This document shows positions 12,006 to 23,932 of a stretch of 64,000 nt of DNA, one piece after another (position 1 is the stretch's first letter; the number at the start of each line of letters is the position of its first letter). This DNA is from Prunella strophiata. Lineage: Eukaryota > Chordata > Aves > Passeriformes > Prunellidae. The stretch spans positions 114,586,048 to 114,650,047 of the forward strand of contig JAZBQD010000030.1 of the NCBI GenBank assembly GCA_036583965.1, written 5' to 3'. The notes beneath the pieces are model-generated. The model made no database searches and had not been told where the DNA came from. It saw only the letters and a program-made list of their open reading frames with translations. The translations under genes were made by a program, and so were the position numbers.

Positions 12006-12408
12006 CTGGGAAGATGGGAGCAAACAGAGATGGAGCTTTTTGAGCTGCGTGCTCCTGCTCCTGAGCTTCCTTCTGCTCCAGCAGCCAGCTGAGCTGGGAA
12101 AGGCCTTGGCCACACCAGGCCTCTGGCCCCATCCCAGGCTCTGGCCCCATCCCAGGCTCTGCTTCACTGCCTCTGCAATGGGCTACATTAACATTTATGG
12201 CTTGTGGTGGAAACTAAGCCAGTCTAAAGCAAAGCCTCATGTAGGACAACTGCAGGACCACAGCTCAGCTTACAGTCACCCCTGCCTATTTAACTTTCAT
12301 TAAACCCATGTCATTTAACAAAATCATGTCTGGGACAGAACCCCTGCAGAGTTAGGCTGGCAAATGGGACTGTCCCCTGGGTGGAGCAAAGAAAGCCAAG
12401 GCACTCAC

Positions 12409-12492
12409 CATGGGACCTGCAGGGCTTCAGCTCAATGCCCTCAACAACATTCACCATCAGCCTCCCGATTCCTGTTGCTCTCTGAGAGCGAA
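12409..12492 (-). CDS. ITSN1: ITSN1 long-form exon: PH-C2 linker and first C2 strand
   Basis: This 84-nt exon completes a Val and reads [20 protein letters not shown], then LKPCRSH and one base. [13 protein letters not shown] is the first beta strand of the C2 domain. The acceptor is ACCCCAG at 12,493-12,494 and the donor is GTGAGT at 12,407-12,408. The phase is consistent with both neighbouring exons. Confidence 0.94.
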
Positions 12493-12591
12493 CTGGGGTG
12501 GAACAGAAGAGCAGAGAGAAATGTCACCAAGGGATTTTCCTGCCCAGGGACTTTTCCACAGAAGATGAGACCCCCACATCCTATGCTGTAC

Positions 12592-12674
12592 CTAAGTAGG
12601 CCTTTTCCCTCTTCTTCTTTTCAGTCTCTATGTAAAGTTCTGAAGCAGCTTTGATCTTCTGAACCCAGGCAGTC
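12592..12674 (-). CDS. ITSN1: ITSN1 long-form exon: C-terminal PH helix
   Basis: This 83-nt exon reads [20 protein letters not shown] and KREKAYL. It is the C-terminal alpha helix of the PH domain with the invariant PH tryptophan in TAWVQ. The acceptor is CTCAAG at 12,675-12,676 and the donor is GTACAG at 12,590-12,591. The following intron is only 99 nt, the shortest in the window. Confidence 0.95.
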
Positions 12675-13165
12675 CTTGAGAAGGAAAGGAGAAAAAAAAG
12701 TTGCAAAATGCCATTTCTGTTTTTCCCTGCTGGAGCACAGCAGACAAAACTAAAGCTGTCCCTCCTTCCCAGCCAAGGTTCTGGCCCCATCCCAGGCTCT
12801 GCCATCCCACAGCTGTCTGCCTGGAAGGGATCTTACTGGAGTTCACAGCACCTGCAGAACGTAACCATCCCAAGGCAGCAGACCCCAGCACACAGAGAAA
12901 GCTCAAGAGGACAACAAGCAGGAGATGCTTGGTGAGAAAAGGTCTAAAGAACAGGTTTGCTTTCATCCAGTCCCTTGTTTTCCTGAAATAAACTGACTTC
13001 TTGGAGCCAGGAGGTACAAGACACGGCTGCTGCTGAGGAGGCCACTGTCCTTGGTCCCTGAGATTTCCTACCCAATTCTTCTGACTCTTGGGACTTTAAA
13101 AGCATAACTTGGGGAGTCCACAGGTAAGGGAATGGGCCCTTCTGGGAAACCATTTAATGCTGAAG

Positions 13166-13505
13166 AATCACAGAAAGTCCTGAGTTGGAAGGGACCCACA
13201 TGGATCACTGAGTCCACTCCTGACCCCAACAATCCCAGCCTGTGCCTGAAGGAGGCTGAGGGGAGAAAAAGGGTGGCAGAAGGGCTACTAAGTGACCTCA
13301 AGGGCTTAGAAGAACTGCTGTGACATACAAGGGAGCCTGAGTCAAGGAAACATGGGAGAATCTGGAAGCTGTGGATCAATTTTGGAACCCCAAATGAAGA
13401 GCTGCTGCTCCACAGGACTTTCATGGTTTGGGTTGGGAGGCATCCTAAAGCTCATCCAGTCCCACTCCCTGCCATGGGCAAGGACACCTGCCACTATCCC
13501 AGGTA
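13166..13505 (-). mobile_element. CR1 LINE 3' fragments in intron
   Basis: Two pieces in minus orientation: 13,166-13,250 (GTCCTGAGTTGGAAGGGACC) and about 13,420-13,505 (GGTTTGGGTTGGGAGGCATC). Between them is unique sequence. Confidence 0.75.
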
Positions 13506-13781
13506 ACAGCAGAAGATAGAATTGCATCTCCTTAGCTTCTTCACATTACCATAAAATGTGAAATGCAGCCTGAACATCCACCCTCAGCCATTTCATCACT
13601 GGTCTAGCTGGAATTCAGAAAACATCCTTATTTCTTCCTCTTTTTCAGATCACCATATTCCCAAGAAGGAATCTTCCAGTCTTGTAAAATAACCAGCTTG
13701 GAGAATGCTCTGCAAGTTTCCATCACAACCATTCCCATCCTACATTTACCAGACTTTTAAAAGGCCCACAAAGGCACTTAC

Positions 13782-13903
13782 CTTTCATTAATGCTTTCGG
13801 CCCGGAGTGTGTAGACTCTGTCAATGTGGGAGATGTGGAAGATGGGCTCATCTCCAGAAGGGTCTGTGGGTAATTTTACCAGTACCTCGTTTAGGAAAAT
13901 GGG
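13782..13903 (-). CDS. ITSN1: ITSN1 long-form exon: middle of PH domain
   Basis: This 122-nt exon reads [20 protein letters not shown], then [20 protein letters not shown] and two bases of Arg. These are PH strands 5-7. The acceptor is TTACAG at 13,904-13,905 and the donor is GTAAGT at 13,780-13,781. The split Arg codon AG|G is completed by the next exon. The 461-nt intron before it holds no recognised repeat. Confidence 0.96.
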
Positions 13904-14364
13904 CTGTAAAACATCAGCAGAGCTGGAGTTGTACTGCAGAGTCTGCACAGGGGCATTCAGCACACATCAGCTCACAGCAGGTTTATTCCATGCCCCAAGT
14001 ACCTCCCCCCTTCTGCCTCCCATATTTCTGCAGAAAATTTTAAAAGTTGACAAAGCCAGAGGTGCCTGCACAGCCTGGGGACACTCCTGGAGAGCCAAGC
14101 ACAGCAGAGTTTCCTCCCCCAGAGAGCAGCGAACACCGCTCTCCCTCTGCTCCCTCAAACACATGAGCCCTCAGGGAAGAGTTTTATTCAAGCAAAACCT
14201 CCAAAGCATCTTTTCTCATCTCACTAGAGCCCACAGCCACCCTTCTGCCATCAGCCCCTGAACCCCAAAGCTTTTAAAGCTCTTCCCCAGGAAGGCTGTT
14301 GCCCACACCCCCAGAATGGAGCTCCTGAGCCCTGTCCCCGTCCCCGTGTCGGAGCAGCACTTAC

Positions 14365-14577
14365 AGTTTTGTACATTTTGTACTGCAGGTTGGACTTGGG
14401 GCTGAAGACCTTGTCTGTGCCAGAAGAGCCAAGAGGTTTTATGATCTGAGTGAGGAGGAGGAAGTCGTTGAAGAGAAAACCATACAGCTCCTTGTTACTC
14501 TTGGCTTTATAGAGCTTCCCACTGTGCAGGAACTTGCGTGGTCCCAAGCAGTTTGTAACTGAATTAAAAACGAGTTG
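14365..14577 (-). CDS. ITSN1: ITSN1 long-form exon: N-terminal half of PH domain
   Basis: This 213-nt exon of 71 codons reads [20 protein letters not shown], then [20 protein letters not shown] and onward to NLQYKMYKT. It contains the first PH strands ([20 protein letters not shown]). The acceptor is TCGCAG, ending at 14,578, and the donor is GTAAGT at 14,363-14,364, phase 0. The PH domain supports membrane phosphoinositide binding and Cdc42 exchange by the adjacent DH domain. The sequence is complete and open. Confidence 0.96.
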
Positions 14578-16040
14578 CTGCGAAAAGTAGAAGAAGAACA
14601 ACAACGCACTGTATAAAGTGAAACAATCGGGGCTGCCCTGCAAGAGAGCAAATACAGTTTTGAGTCCTGGTTCCAGTCAGTGTCACAGGGATGACGAGCC
14701 ATGCCTCGAGCACGACAAGCGGCGCAAGTCACAGGAGGCCCCGTGAGAGTCCCTGAGGGCCACAGGGGACAGGGGCTGGGCAGGCAGGGGGAAGCCAAAA
14801 GCATCTGTGCCCCCTGGCCACACACATGCACCTCCAGGGGTGGGACTGAGCCAGGCACCTGTCCTGCATGAGCAGCAGCTCTGCCAACGGCCTCTCCACA
14901 GGCTGAGCTTCCTTTAGGGCTGCATTCTGAATTGTGTTTGAATTTCACCCCTTTAAAACACCCCGAAGGATTCCAGATGGCCACAATACCCTGAGTTAGA
15001 GCTGCTGACCACTGGTACAATCCCAGACTCAGCCAGGACTTGTTAGGGATCAGCAGAGTCTTGCCCTTGCCTAAAGTGCCATTTTCAGGTTTATTTTCAC
15101 CAGGGTTTGGCACAGCTCTCCCCACCCTGGGCAGCTGGCTCTGGAGGGGCTCCTTTGGCAGGCTGGAAACCCCTTGGACAGAAAACAGGGAGAGGCTGAG
15201 CTGTTCTCTGCCACGGCTGGGGCTGCTGCTGGTGCAGCAAGCAGCACAGGCTCTGTCAGGGTGTGGAGCTGCTGTTCTGGGGCCAGGCACCATCCACAGA
15301 AGATGAAAGCAGCCACTTTCCTGCTGGCAAACAGCTGGATGTGCCAACACTTGTGACACATGTCCGTCTCCCAGAACAGTCAGACTTCCCCAGGTGAAAT
15401 GCAATTTTTCTACTTTATGAACCAACCAGTGCTCATTATTGTTTTACCTTCTAGAATGGTGCATATTTTGAAAATCAAGTTGTGATCTGTCTGCCTCTGT
15501 TACCTCCACCAACAACAGGAAGGCCATCAGAATATCTTCCCTCCTTTTGCAGGACATACAAACACAGTATTTCTAGAAACTTATCATGCAACCTTAAAAA
15601 AATAACATGGTATGGGAGGCAGGGATTCTCTCTGTAAAGAGAGAAACTGTAAAGTCTTCAGAGACTTGATCAGTATTCTTGAGTTTTCAAATGTATACAA
15701 AGCTTTACCACAGAAAATATTTCTAAATATTTGGTTTTTAAAGTTCTCCAAAGTGGTGCAGCTTTGGAGTGGGATACAGCAGCCCCATAACCACTGTACC
15801 ACAAAGAACTGGGAAGTGGTGGTAGCAAATGGCAGCACTGAGCCTGGCACTGCCCTGGAGCCAGGCACCCAAGCAGGGCTCACCCCGAGGGGCAGGAGCA
15901 CGAGCAGCAGCCGGGACGGCGTGCAGGAGGGACAGGGGACAGGGGACAGGGGGCAGGGGACAGGGGGCAGGGGGGGGGTGGCTGCTGCCGTGTCCCCGGA
16001 GCCGTGGCCAGCGTGGCCAGCCCCCGGAGAGCCGCGTTAC
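14578..16040. other. Intron between DH and PH exons
   Basis: No recognised mobile element. A short G-rich tandem tract (GGGACAG and GGGGCAG, about 15,930-15,978) ends about 65 nt from the DH exon donor; in the pre-mRNA it is C-rich. Confidence 0.6.
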
Positions 16041-16208
16041 CTCGGAGAGGCCCTCGCACTGCACGTGGGCCTGGATCCACTCCAGCCTGTCCGAGTTCTC
16101 CTTCTCGCGCACGCCCTCGTTCACCTGCGAGCACAGCTCCTCCGCCTTCTCCAGGGCGTGCTTCAGGTGGCTGTGGTCAGGGTGGCTCTCGGGGGTGTTC
16201 TCGAGGAT
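16041..16208 (-). CDS. ITSN1: ITSN1 long-form exon: end of DH domain and DH-PH junction
   Basis: This 168-nt exon of 56 codons reads [20 protein letters not shown], then [20 protein letters not shown] and [16 protein letters not shown]. It forms the last long DH helix leading into PH. The acceptor is GTGTAG at 16,209-16,210 and the donor is GTAACG at 16,039-16,040, phase 0 on both sides. Third codon positions are almost all G or C with many CpG, unlike the AT-rich PH exons next door. A G-rich GGGACAG tract lies about 65 nt beyond the donor. Confidence 0.96.
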
Positions 16209-17035
16209 CTACACACAACAAAGCCAGCGTCAGGCTCCTGGCAGCCCAGCTCAGCTGCACGCGCTCTGCCAGCCCCACACTTCCATTCCAGGCCTTCACT
16301 GCCAGCACAGCCAGCCCCACGTTTATTTTCCTCCCTGACAGGCATCAGAAATGGGAAGACAAACATTTGGGACTATGACATCTGAGACAAACAGACTATT
16401 TGGGAACAGCTGGATTGCAGGCCTGCCTGCACAGCCTTTGCACCAGGACACTGCTGGCTCCTCTGACAGAAGCACACACATTGCAGCCAAATACAGAAGT
16501 GCAGCCACGACTGCTGAAGGAATCCCTAAACACCAACATCCAATTCATAATTCCCTGTGAAAGCCTTGGGCCACATTCCATGGTGTTATTTGGGATGGGA
16601 AGTGTTAAGCAACAAGAGGAAGTTAGGAAAGGGCTGTAAATCCTCCAGCACCATCAGCACAGGAGGAACCTGCAGCAATCCAGGCTCAGCCCGTGGGGAG
16701 GGAATGGCACTGAGGGGAAAGGCAAATATAAGGCACAAGGTTGTCTTGTTGCTCCTGTTATCTGAATTTTAAATTTTCACTCAGCACTCTCTGCCTTCTG
16801 GTTCTTTGGGTGCAAGCTTCATCTCTGTTTCAAATGGAAATATCGAATAATTTTGCTGAAGCCCAAGGAGTGATCCCATTTTCTATCCTGGAATCGAGTA
16901 TTAAAGGACATCCCACATTCCCCAGCACATCAGAAATCTCACAGTGACAAAACCTGACACAGATAAGGAAACAACCCTGTAATTAAGGTGTAAGCAAAGC
17001 AGCACCAAACCCACCACGTGTGCAAAGGAACGTAC

Positions 17036-17134
17036 ATTTTTAATTATTAGTGGGTATCTGGTTACCCGTTGCATAGGCTTTAGTAGAAAACTTGATAGTG
17101 GCATTCCTTTACAGCGAGGATCCATTGCTAACCT
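17036..17134 (-). CDS. ITSN1: ITSN1 long-form exon: DH domain catalytic core helix
   Basis: This 99-nt exon of 33 codons reads [20 protein letters not shown], then [13 protein letters not shown]. It carries the hallmark L-x-K-P-x-Q-R-x-x-R-Y-P-L motif of RhoGEF DH domains, which contacts the GTPase switch regions. The acceptor is TTTCAG at 17,135-17,136 and the donor is GTACGT at 17,034-17,035, phase 0 on both sides. No premature stop interrupts it. The preceding DH exon should end in phase 0 but is not found between here and 21,480. Confidence 0.95.
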
Positions 17135-17324
17135 CTGAAACATTAGAGAGGTAAAATCTGGTTAGTCAGGTGGCTTAAACCCTGAAAAATGAGCTCCAAG
17201 AAAGGCAAAGGGAAAGCAACAAATGAGCAGCAATCCTCAGCTAAATCTGCTCTGAGATCTCAACACCAGTAGGAGAACTCCTGGTGGTTTTTACATTTCT
17301 TCACCTGTCTTGTCTGGACAAGAA

Positions 17325-17676
17325 CCACAGAATCACCAGGGCTGGAAGAGCCCTTCAGGATCACCCAGTGCCACCCAGCATCACCCCAAACCCTGTCCCC
17401 AAGGCCACATCCAGACTCCTCTGGGACACTCCCAGAGACAGTGACTCCAAACCTCCCTGGGCAGCCCCTGCCAAGGCCTGACCACTCTGTGAGGGAAAAA
17501 TGTTTCTAATTTCTGATCTGCCCCTTCCCTGGTGCAATTTAGGGCCATTTCCTCTCCTTTCACTTGGGACACGGCAGCAGAGCCTGACCCCCCTCCCCCG
17601 GCTGTGCCCTCCTGGCAGGGACTTGTGCAGAGCCACAAGGGCCCCTGAGCCTCCTTTGCTCCAGGCTCAGCCCCTG
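17325..17676 (-). mobile_element. CR1 LINE fragment that seeds a minisatellite
   Basis: Minus-orientation CR1 starting CACAGAATCACCAGGGCTGG and continuing to GCCCTCCTGGCAGGGACTTG and CTTTGCTCCAGGCTCAGCCC, where it passes without a break into the 28-30 bp array. Confidence 0.88.
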
Positions 17677-20600
17677 CCCAGCTCCTCAGGGATTCTCCAT
17701 TCCCTTACCAGCTCCTCAGGATTCCTCTTCCTTCCCAGCTCCCTCAGGGATTCTCCATTCCCTTCCCAGCTCTCAGGGATTCTCCATTCCTTCCCAGCTC
17801 CTCAGGGATTCTCCATTCCCTTCCCAGCTCCTCAGGGATTCTCCATTCCCTGCCCAGCTCCCTCAGGGATTCTCCATTCCCTTCCCAGCTCCTCAGGGAT
17901 TCTCCATTCCCTCCCAGCTCCTCAGGATTCTCCATTCCCTCCCAGCTCCTCAGGGATTCTCCATTCCTTCCCAGCTCCTCAGGGATTCTCCATTCCCTTC
18001 CCAGCTCCATTCCCTGCCCAGCTCCTCAGGAATTCTCCATTCCCTTCCCAGCTCCTCAGGGATTCTCCATTCCTTCCCAGCTCCTCAGGGATTCTCCATT
18101 CCTTCCCAGCTCCTCAGGGATTCTCCATTCCCTTCCCAGCTCCTCAGGGATTCCTCCATTCCCTGCCCAGCTCCTCAGGGATTCTCCATTCCCTTCCCAG
18201 CTCCTCAGGATTCTCCATTCCCTTCCCAGCTCCTCAGGATTCTCCATTCCCTTCCCAGCTCCTCAGGGATTCTCCATTCCTTCCCAGCTCCTCAGGGATT
18301 CTCCATTCCTTCCCAGCTCCTCAGGGATTCTCCATTCCCTTCCCAGCTCCTCAGGGATTCTCCATTCCCTTCCCAGCTCCTCAGGATTCTCCATTCCCTT
18401 CCCAGCTCCTCAGGGATTCTCCATTCCTTCCCAGCTCCTCAGGGATTCTCCATTCCTTCCCAGCTCCTCAGGGATTCTCCATTCCTTCCCAGCTCCTCAG
18501 GGATTCTCCATTCCCTTCCCAGCTCCTCAGGGATTCTCCATTCCCTTCCCAGCTCCTCAGGATTCTCCATTCCCTTCCCAGCTCCTCAGGGATTCTCCAT
18601 TCCTTCCCAGCTCCTCAGGATTCTCCATTCCCTTCCCAGCTCCTCAGGATTCTCCATTCCCTTCCCAGCTCCTCAGGGATTCTCCATTCCTTCCCAGCTC
18701 CTCAGGGATTCTCCATTCCTTCCCAGCTCCTCAGGGATTCTCCATTCCCTTCCCAGCTCCTCAGGGATTCTCCATTCCTTCCCAGCTCCTCAGGGATTCT
18801 CCATTCCTTCCCAGCTCCTCAGGATTCTCCATTCCCTTCCCAGCTCCTCAGGGATTCTCCATTCCTTCCCAGCTCCTCAGGGATTCTCCATTCCTTCCCA
18901 GCTCCTCAGGGATTCTCCATTCCTTCCCAGCTCCTCAGGATTCTCCATTCCCTTCCCAGCTCCTCAGGGATTCTCCATTCCTTCCCAGCTCCTCAGGATT
19001 CTCCATTCCCTTCCCAGCTCCTCAGGATTCTCCATTCCCTTCCCAGCTCCTCAGGATTCTCCATTCCCTTCCCAGCTCCTCAGGATTCTCCATTCCCTTC
19101 CCAGCTCCTCAGGGATTCTCCATTCCTTCCCAGCTCCTCAGGGATTCTCCATTCCCTTCCCAGCTCCTCAGGATTCTCCATTCCCTTCCCAGCTCCTCAG
19201 GGATTCTCCATTCCTTCCCAGCTCCTCAGGGATTCTCCATTCCTTCCCAGCTCCTCAGGATTCTCCATTCCCTTCCCAGCTCCTCAGGGATTCTCCATTC
19301 CTTCCCAGCTCCTCAGGGATTCTCCATTCCTTCCCAGCTCCTCAGGGATTCTCCATTCCTTCCCAGCTCCTCAGGATTCTCCATTCCCTTCCCAGCTCCT
19401 CAGGATTCTCCATTCCCTTCCCAGCTCCTCAGGATTCTCCATTCCCTTCCCAGCTCCTCAGGGATTCTCCATTCCTTCCCAGCTCCTCAGGATTCTCCAT
19501 TCCCTTCCCAGCTCCTCAGGGATTCTCCATTCCTTCCCAGCTCCTCAGGGATTCTCCATTCCCTTCCCAGCTCCTCAGGGATTCTCCATTCCTTCCCAGC
19601 TCCTCAGGGATTCTCCATTCCTTCCCAGCTCCTCAGGGATTCTCCATTCCTTCCCAGCTCCTCAGGGATTCTCCATTCCTTCCCAGCTCCTCAGGATTCT
19701 CCATTCCCTTCCCAGCTCCTCAGGGATTCTCCATTCCTTCCCAGCTCCTCAGGGATTCTCCATTCCCTTCCCAGCTCCTCAGGGATTCTCCATTCCTTCC
19801 CAGCTCCTCAGGATTCTCCATTCCCTTCCCAGCTCCTCAGGGATTCTCCATTCCTTCCCAGCTCCTCAGGGATTCTCCATTCCCTTCCCAGCTCCTCAGG
19901 ATTCTCCATTCCCTTCCCAGCTCCTCAGGGATTCTCCATTCCTTCCCAGCTCCTCAGGGATTCTCCATTCCTTCCCAGCTCCTCAGGATTCTCCATTCCC
20001 TTCCCAGCTCCTCAGGATTCTCCATTCCCTTCCCAGCTCCTCAGGGATTCTCCATTCCCTTCCCAGCTCCTCAGGATTCTCCATTCCCTTCCCAGCTCCT
20101 CAGGGATTCTCCATTCCTTCCCAGCTCCTCAGGGATTCTCCATTCCTTCCCAGCTCCTCAGGGATTCTCCATTCCCTTCCCAGCTCCTCAGGGATTCTCC
20201 ATTCCTTCCCAGCTCCTCAGGATTCTCCATTCCCTTCCCAGCTCCTCAGGGATTCTCCATTCCTTCCCAGCTCCTCAGGGATTCTCCATTCCCTTCCCAG
20301 CTCCTCAGGGATTCTCCATTCCTTCCCAGCTCCTCAGGGATTCTCCATTCCTTCCCAGCTCCTCAGGGATTCTCCATTCCTTCCCAGCTCCTCAGGGATT
20401 CTCCATTCCCTTCCCAGCTCCTCAGGATTCTCCATTCCCTTCCCAGCTCCTCAGGATTCTCCATTCCCTTCCCAGCTCCTCAGGGATTCTCCATTCCTTC
20501 CCAGCTCCTCAGGGATTCTCCATTCCCTTCCCAGCTCCTCAGGGATTCTCCATTCCTTCCCAGCTCCTCAGGGATTCTCCATTCCTTCCCAGCTCCTCAG

Positions 20601-21088
20601 GGATTCTCCATTCCTTCCCAGCTCCTCAGGGATTCTCCATTCCTTCCCAGCTCCTCAGGGATTCTCCATTCCTTCCCAGCTCCTCAGGGATTCTCCATTC
20701 CTTCCCAGCTCCTCAGGGATTCTCCATTCCTTCCCAGCTCCTCAGGGATTCTCCATTCCTTCCCAGCTCCTCAGGGATTCTCCATTCCTTCCCAGCTCCT
20801 CAGGGATTCTCCATTCCTTCCCAGCTCCTCAGGGATTCTCCATTCCTTCCCAGCTCCTCAGGGATTCTCCATTCCTTCCCAGCTCCTCAGGGATTCTCCA
20901 TTCCTTCCCAGCTCCTCAGGGATTCTCCATTCCTTCCCAGCTCCTCAGGATTCTCCATTCCCTTCCCAGCTCCTCAGGATTCTCCATTCCCTTCCCAGCT
21001 CCTCAGGGATTCTCCATTCCTTCCCAGCTCCTCAGGGATTCTCCATTCCTTCCCAGCTCCTCAGGATTCTCCATTCCCTTCCCAGCTC
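17677..21088. repeat. 28-30 bp minisatellite expanded inside CR1 (array 1)
   Basis: About 115 copies of CCCAGCTCCTCAGGGATTCT followed by CCATTCCTT. Units come in three lengths set by two indels: CAGGGATT or CAGGATT, and ATTCCCTT or ATTCCTT. The two indels make the plus frame open for about 1,300 codons by chance. The array fills the intron where a DH exon is expected. Confidence 0.97.
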
Positions 21089-21479
21089 TTTTAAATGTGA
21101 CTCATCAGTCTCCTGGCAGTGATTTGGGGCAGCAGCACCAGGAGCCTTTGGAGAGGGATGCTCTGGGCACAAACCCTTTGGAACCAAGTCCTGCCCTGTG
21201 GGAAGCCTTGGCAAGCCCTGCTCTTGAGGGGAGAGGAGAATTTGCCTTCTGCAGCACAGGAACCAAGCGAGTGCCAATGGCAGAGAACTGCTGGGTTCTT
21301 CTCAAGAGCTCACAGCAAACACTGCCCCCAGCTTGCTTTATCCCCCAAGGAGAAACACGTGGCCCTTCTGGTAAGGATTTGTGTAAGTGGCAAATGTTTT
21401 CATGCAGATAAAAGGAGAAGCAGGGGGAGAGGCCCAGGGTTCTGTTTTTGTGAAGTATGAGGGGAAAAAACCAACTTAC
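21089..21479. other. Intron remainder right of array 1
   Basis: Unique sequence from the array edge to the DH exon donor. I looked specifically for the next DH segment on the minus strand and did not find it. Confidence 0.6.
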
Positions 21480-21586
21480 TTCAGTAGTTTTATATTGCAC
21501 ATAATCAGCTCCTTCCAATTCACAAAAATCATGGCAACTTCTTTCTCTGTGACCAGCTCAGACTCCATCAGTGGTTTCTGGAAGAT
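21480..21586 (-). CDS. ITSN1: ITSN1 long-form exon: DH domain segment
   Basis: This 107-nt exon reads [20 protein letters not shown], then [15 protein letters not shown] plus two bases of Lys. It is a helix of the Dbl-homology (RhoGEF) domain with the conserved IF-NWKELI pattern. The acceptor is CCCCAG at 21,587-21,588 and the donor is GTAAGT at 21,478-21,479. Both neighbours in the DH domain (about 40 residues before it and about 60 after) are not visible in the flanking introns, where large tandem arrays sit. DH-PH of ITSN1-L activates Cdc42. Confidence 0.95.
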
Positions 21587-21588
21587 CT

Positions 21589-22280
21589 GGGGAGTCAGAA
21601 GAGGCCATTTAGAGTGCACAGGGTAAGTACAGACACTTCCAGCATGCTGTGTCCCAGACATCCATGGTGTTCCCTGGCATGGCTGGGACTAAGGAGACCC
21701 TCAGGTACGAGGGGCTTTAACAGGGAATACTCTGAATTTCTAGGGGTGCTGGTGTTAATCCTGATCTGGATAATCTGCTTGAAACCTGGGGGTTTTAGCA
21801 GAGCTCTCCTGCCAAAGATCCCAGGATTCCTTTGATAATGCAACTGAAAATAGGGTTTACTTTGGACTCTTCTATGGAAGATCTGATTTCTCTGGGAGTC
21901 CAAAGTTTTGCATATCTTGAACTCTTCTTCAAAAAAAGGACTTTGCTTCTCTGTCAAAGGAATTGACAGAACAAAGGAATTGTTCCTAGTTGCCTGTACT
22001 AATTCCTTTGTTTTTCTACCTCTAAAACCAATCACAGGAGGTGATAACCCCACTGCTGAGTTATCACTCAGTAGCACTACCCCACTCAGAGTGCAGGGAA
22101 TGTGCTTCATTCCAGAACATCCAGTTGTAAGCTTCACAACTTGTACATGAGAAATAAACCCTGAGAGTCAGGAGCAGAAGGGCTTTGCTAAAATGACACT
22201 TCAAAGATTCAAAGACACTTCAGCATTTTGGGGATGGTAGCACAGGGGATTGCCATGGTTTGCACCCACCCACAGCTGTA
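21589..22280. other. Intron sequence, nothing recognised
   Basis: Unique, moderately AT-rich. An open stretch of 180 codons on the minus strand (21,595-22,137) matches no family I know and has no splice-bounded conserved segment. Confidence 0.5.
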
Positions 22281-22320
22281 TGTGTATGTGTATGTGTCTG
22301 TGTCTGTGTATCTGTGTCTG
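22281..22320. repeat. TGTCTG/TATG microsatellite, left part
   Basis: Short run of TGTATGTGTATGTGTCTGTG that continues on the other side of the LTR at 22,948. It is one array split by the insertion. Confidence 0.9.
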
Positions 22321-22947
22321 TGTGAAAAATGCATATTACATGATTGGCTTTTCACAAATACTCTATGTATCATGTTGTATCAATTTGTGGTGCTGTATTG
22401 ATATTTTAATAGTATAGTAAATGTAGTGTTATAGTTAAATTGTGGTTTTTATAATTAAAATAGAGACTATGTATGTAAGATTTTTTTTACAGAAGGAATG
22501 GGGTATTTGCACAGCAGCCACAGGGCACCCAGATCTCTCAGGGAAGAGAGAATTTATGACTCTTATCAGAAGGAACCAAATTCTCCCTGCATTGCTGAGA
22601 CTGTGGGACACCGAGAGACTGAGAGTGAGAAGATGACAAAAACCAGATGAAAACCTTTGTTTTAGGTGGAATTTATGCATCATGCATGGGGTATATGAAT
22701 ATGCAACAGGTTCTTGCTTTTAAGGGTTAATCCTCTGTTAAGGGGTGTGCTTTCGGGGCTTGACTAGCCCAGGAGGGCACCCGGACTGGTTCGTAAGTCT
22801 TTGTTTTATTGTCTCGTATTTGCCCTATTAAACTGTTTCAAATTCATTTACTCTAATTACATTGCTATTTTAATAACCATCTTATTTCTATTAAACTTTT
22901 AAAATAAATAAAAAAAAACAACCAACAAGTGATTGGCGTTTTTCACA
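22321..22947 (+). mobile_element. Solo LTR of an endogenous retrovirus (ERVL-like)
   Basis: A 627-bp element starting TGTGAAAAATGCATATTACA and ending GATTGGCGTTTTTCACA, so its ends form an inverted repeat TGTGAAAAA/TTTTTCACA. The 5 bp on both sides are identical (GTCTG at 22,316-22,320 and 22,948-22,952), a target-site duplication. The 5-bp duplication and the tail style fit avian ERVL-type LTRs. No internal viral sequence is present. The orientation is set by the AATAAA-rich 3' end (about 22,900-22,915) and is less certain. Confidence 0.85.
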
Positions 22948-23890
22948 GTCTGTATCTGTGCATGTGTGTCTGTATCTGTATCTATCTGTGTCTGTCTATC
23001 TGTATGTGTCTGTGTCTGTGTCTGTATCTGTATCTATCATATGTGTATGTGTATGTGTCTGTGTCTGTGTGTCTGTATCTATCTGTATGTGTCTGTGTCT
23101 GTATCTGTATCTATCTATATGTGTATGTGTATGTGTGTCTGTGTCTGTATCTATCTGTGTCTGTATCTGTATCTATCTATATGTGTATGTGTCTGTGTCT
23201 GTATCTATCTGTGTCTGTATCTGTATCTATCTATATGTGTATGTGTCTGTGTCTGTGTATCTGTGTCTGTGTCTGTGTGTGTGTCTGTGTCTGTGTGTCT
23301 GTATCTATCTGTATGTGTATCTGTGTCTGTGTGTGTGTCTGTATCTATCTGTGTCTGTATCTATCTATATGTGTATGTGTCTGTCTGTGTATCTGTGTCT
23401 GTATCTATCTATATGTGTATGTATGTGTCTGTGTATCTGTGTCTGTGTCTGTATCTATCTGTGTCTGTATCTATCTATATGTGTATGTGTATGTGTCTGT
23501 GTCTGTGTGTCTGTATCTATCTATATGTGTATGTGTCTGTGTCTGTGTATCTGTGTCTGTGTCTGTATCTGTATCTATCTATATGTGTATGTGTCTGTGT
23601 CTGTATCTATCTGTATGTGTATCTGTGTCTGTGTCTGTATCTATCTGTATCTGTGTCTGTATCTATCTGTATGTGTATCTGTGTCTGTGTCTGTATCTAT
23701 CTGTGTCTGTGTCTGTATCTATCTATATGTGTATGTGTATGTGTCTGTGTATCTGTGTCTGTATCTGTATGTGTCTGTGTCTGTATCTGTATCTATCTAT
23801 ATGTGTATGTGTGTCTGTGTATCTGTGTCTGTATCTGTATCTATCTATATGTGTCTGTGTATCTGTGTCTGTATCTGTACCAATACAGAT
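22948..23890. repeat. TGTCTG/TATC compound microsatellite
   Basis: Nearly 950 bp of TGTCTG, TGTATG and TATCTATC motifs in a quasi-periodic order. All three plus frames are open because no stop can arise from these motifs; not coding. Confidence 0.96.
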
Positions 23891-23932
23891 AAATGAGGAC
23901 TGGCCCCAGACCCCAGGGCAGCCATGCAGGCC

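Noticed and set aside
17500..21411. 1,303-codon open frame rich in Pro, Ser and Phe
   Set aside because: It is the 28-30 bp minisatellite read through; indel patterns happen to avoid stops. It is antisense to ITSN1 and lies in its intron.
21595..22137. 180-codon minus-strand open frame
   Set aside because: No recognised domain or conserved motif and no splice-site support; likely a chance open frame in the intron.
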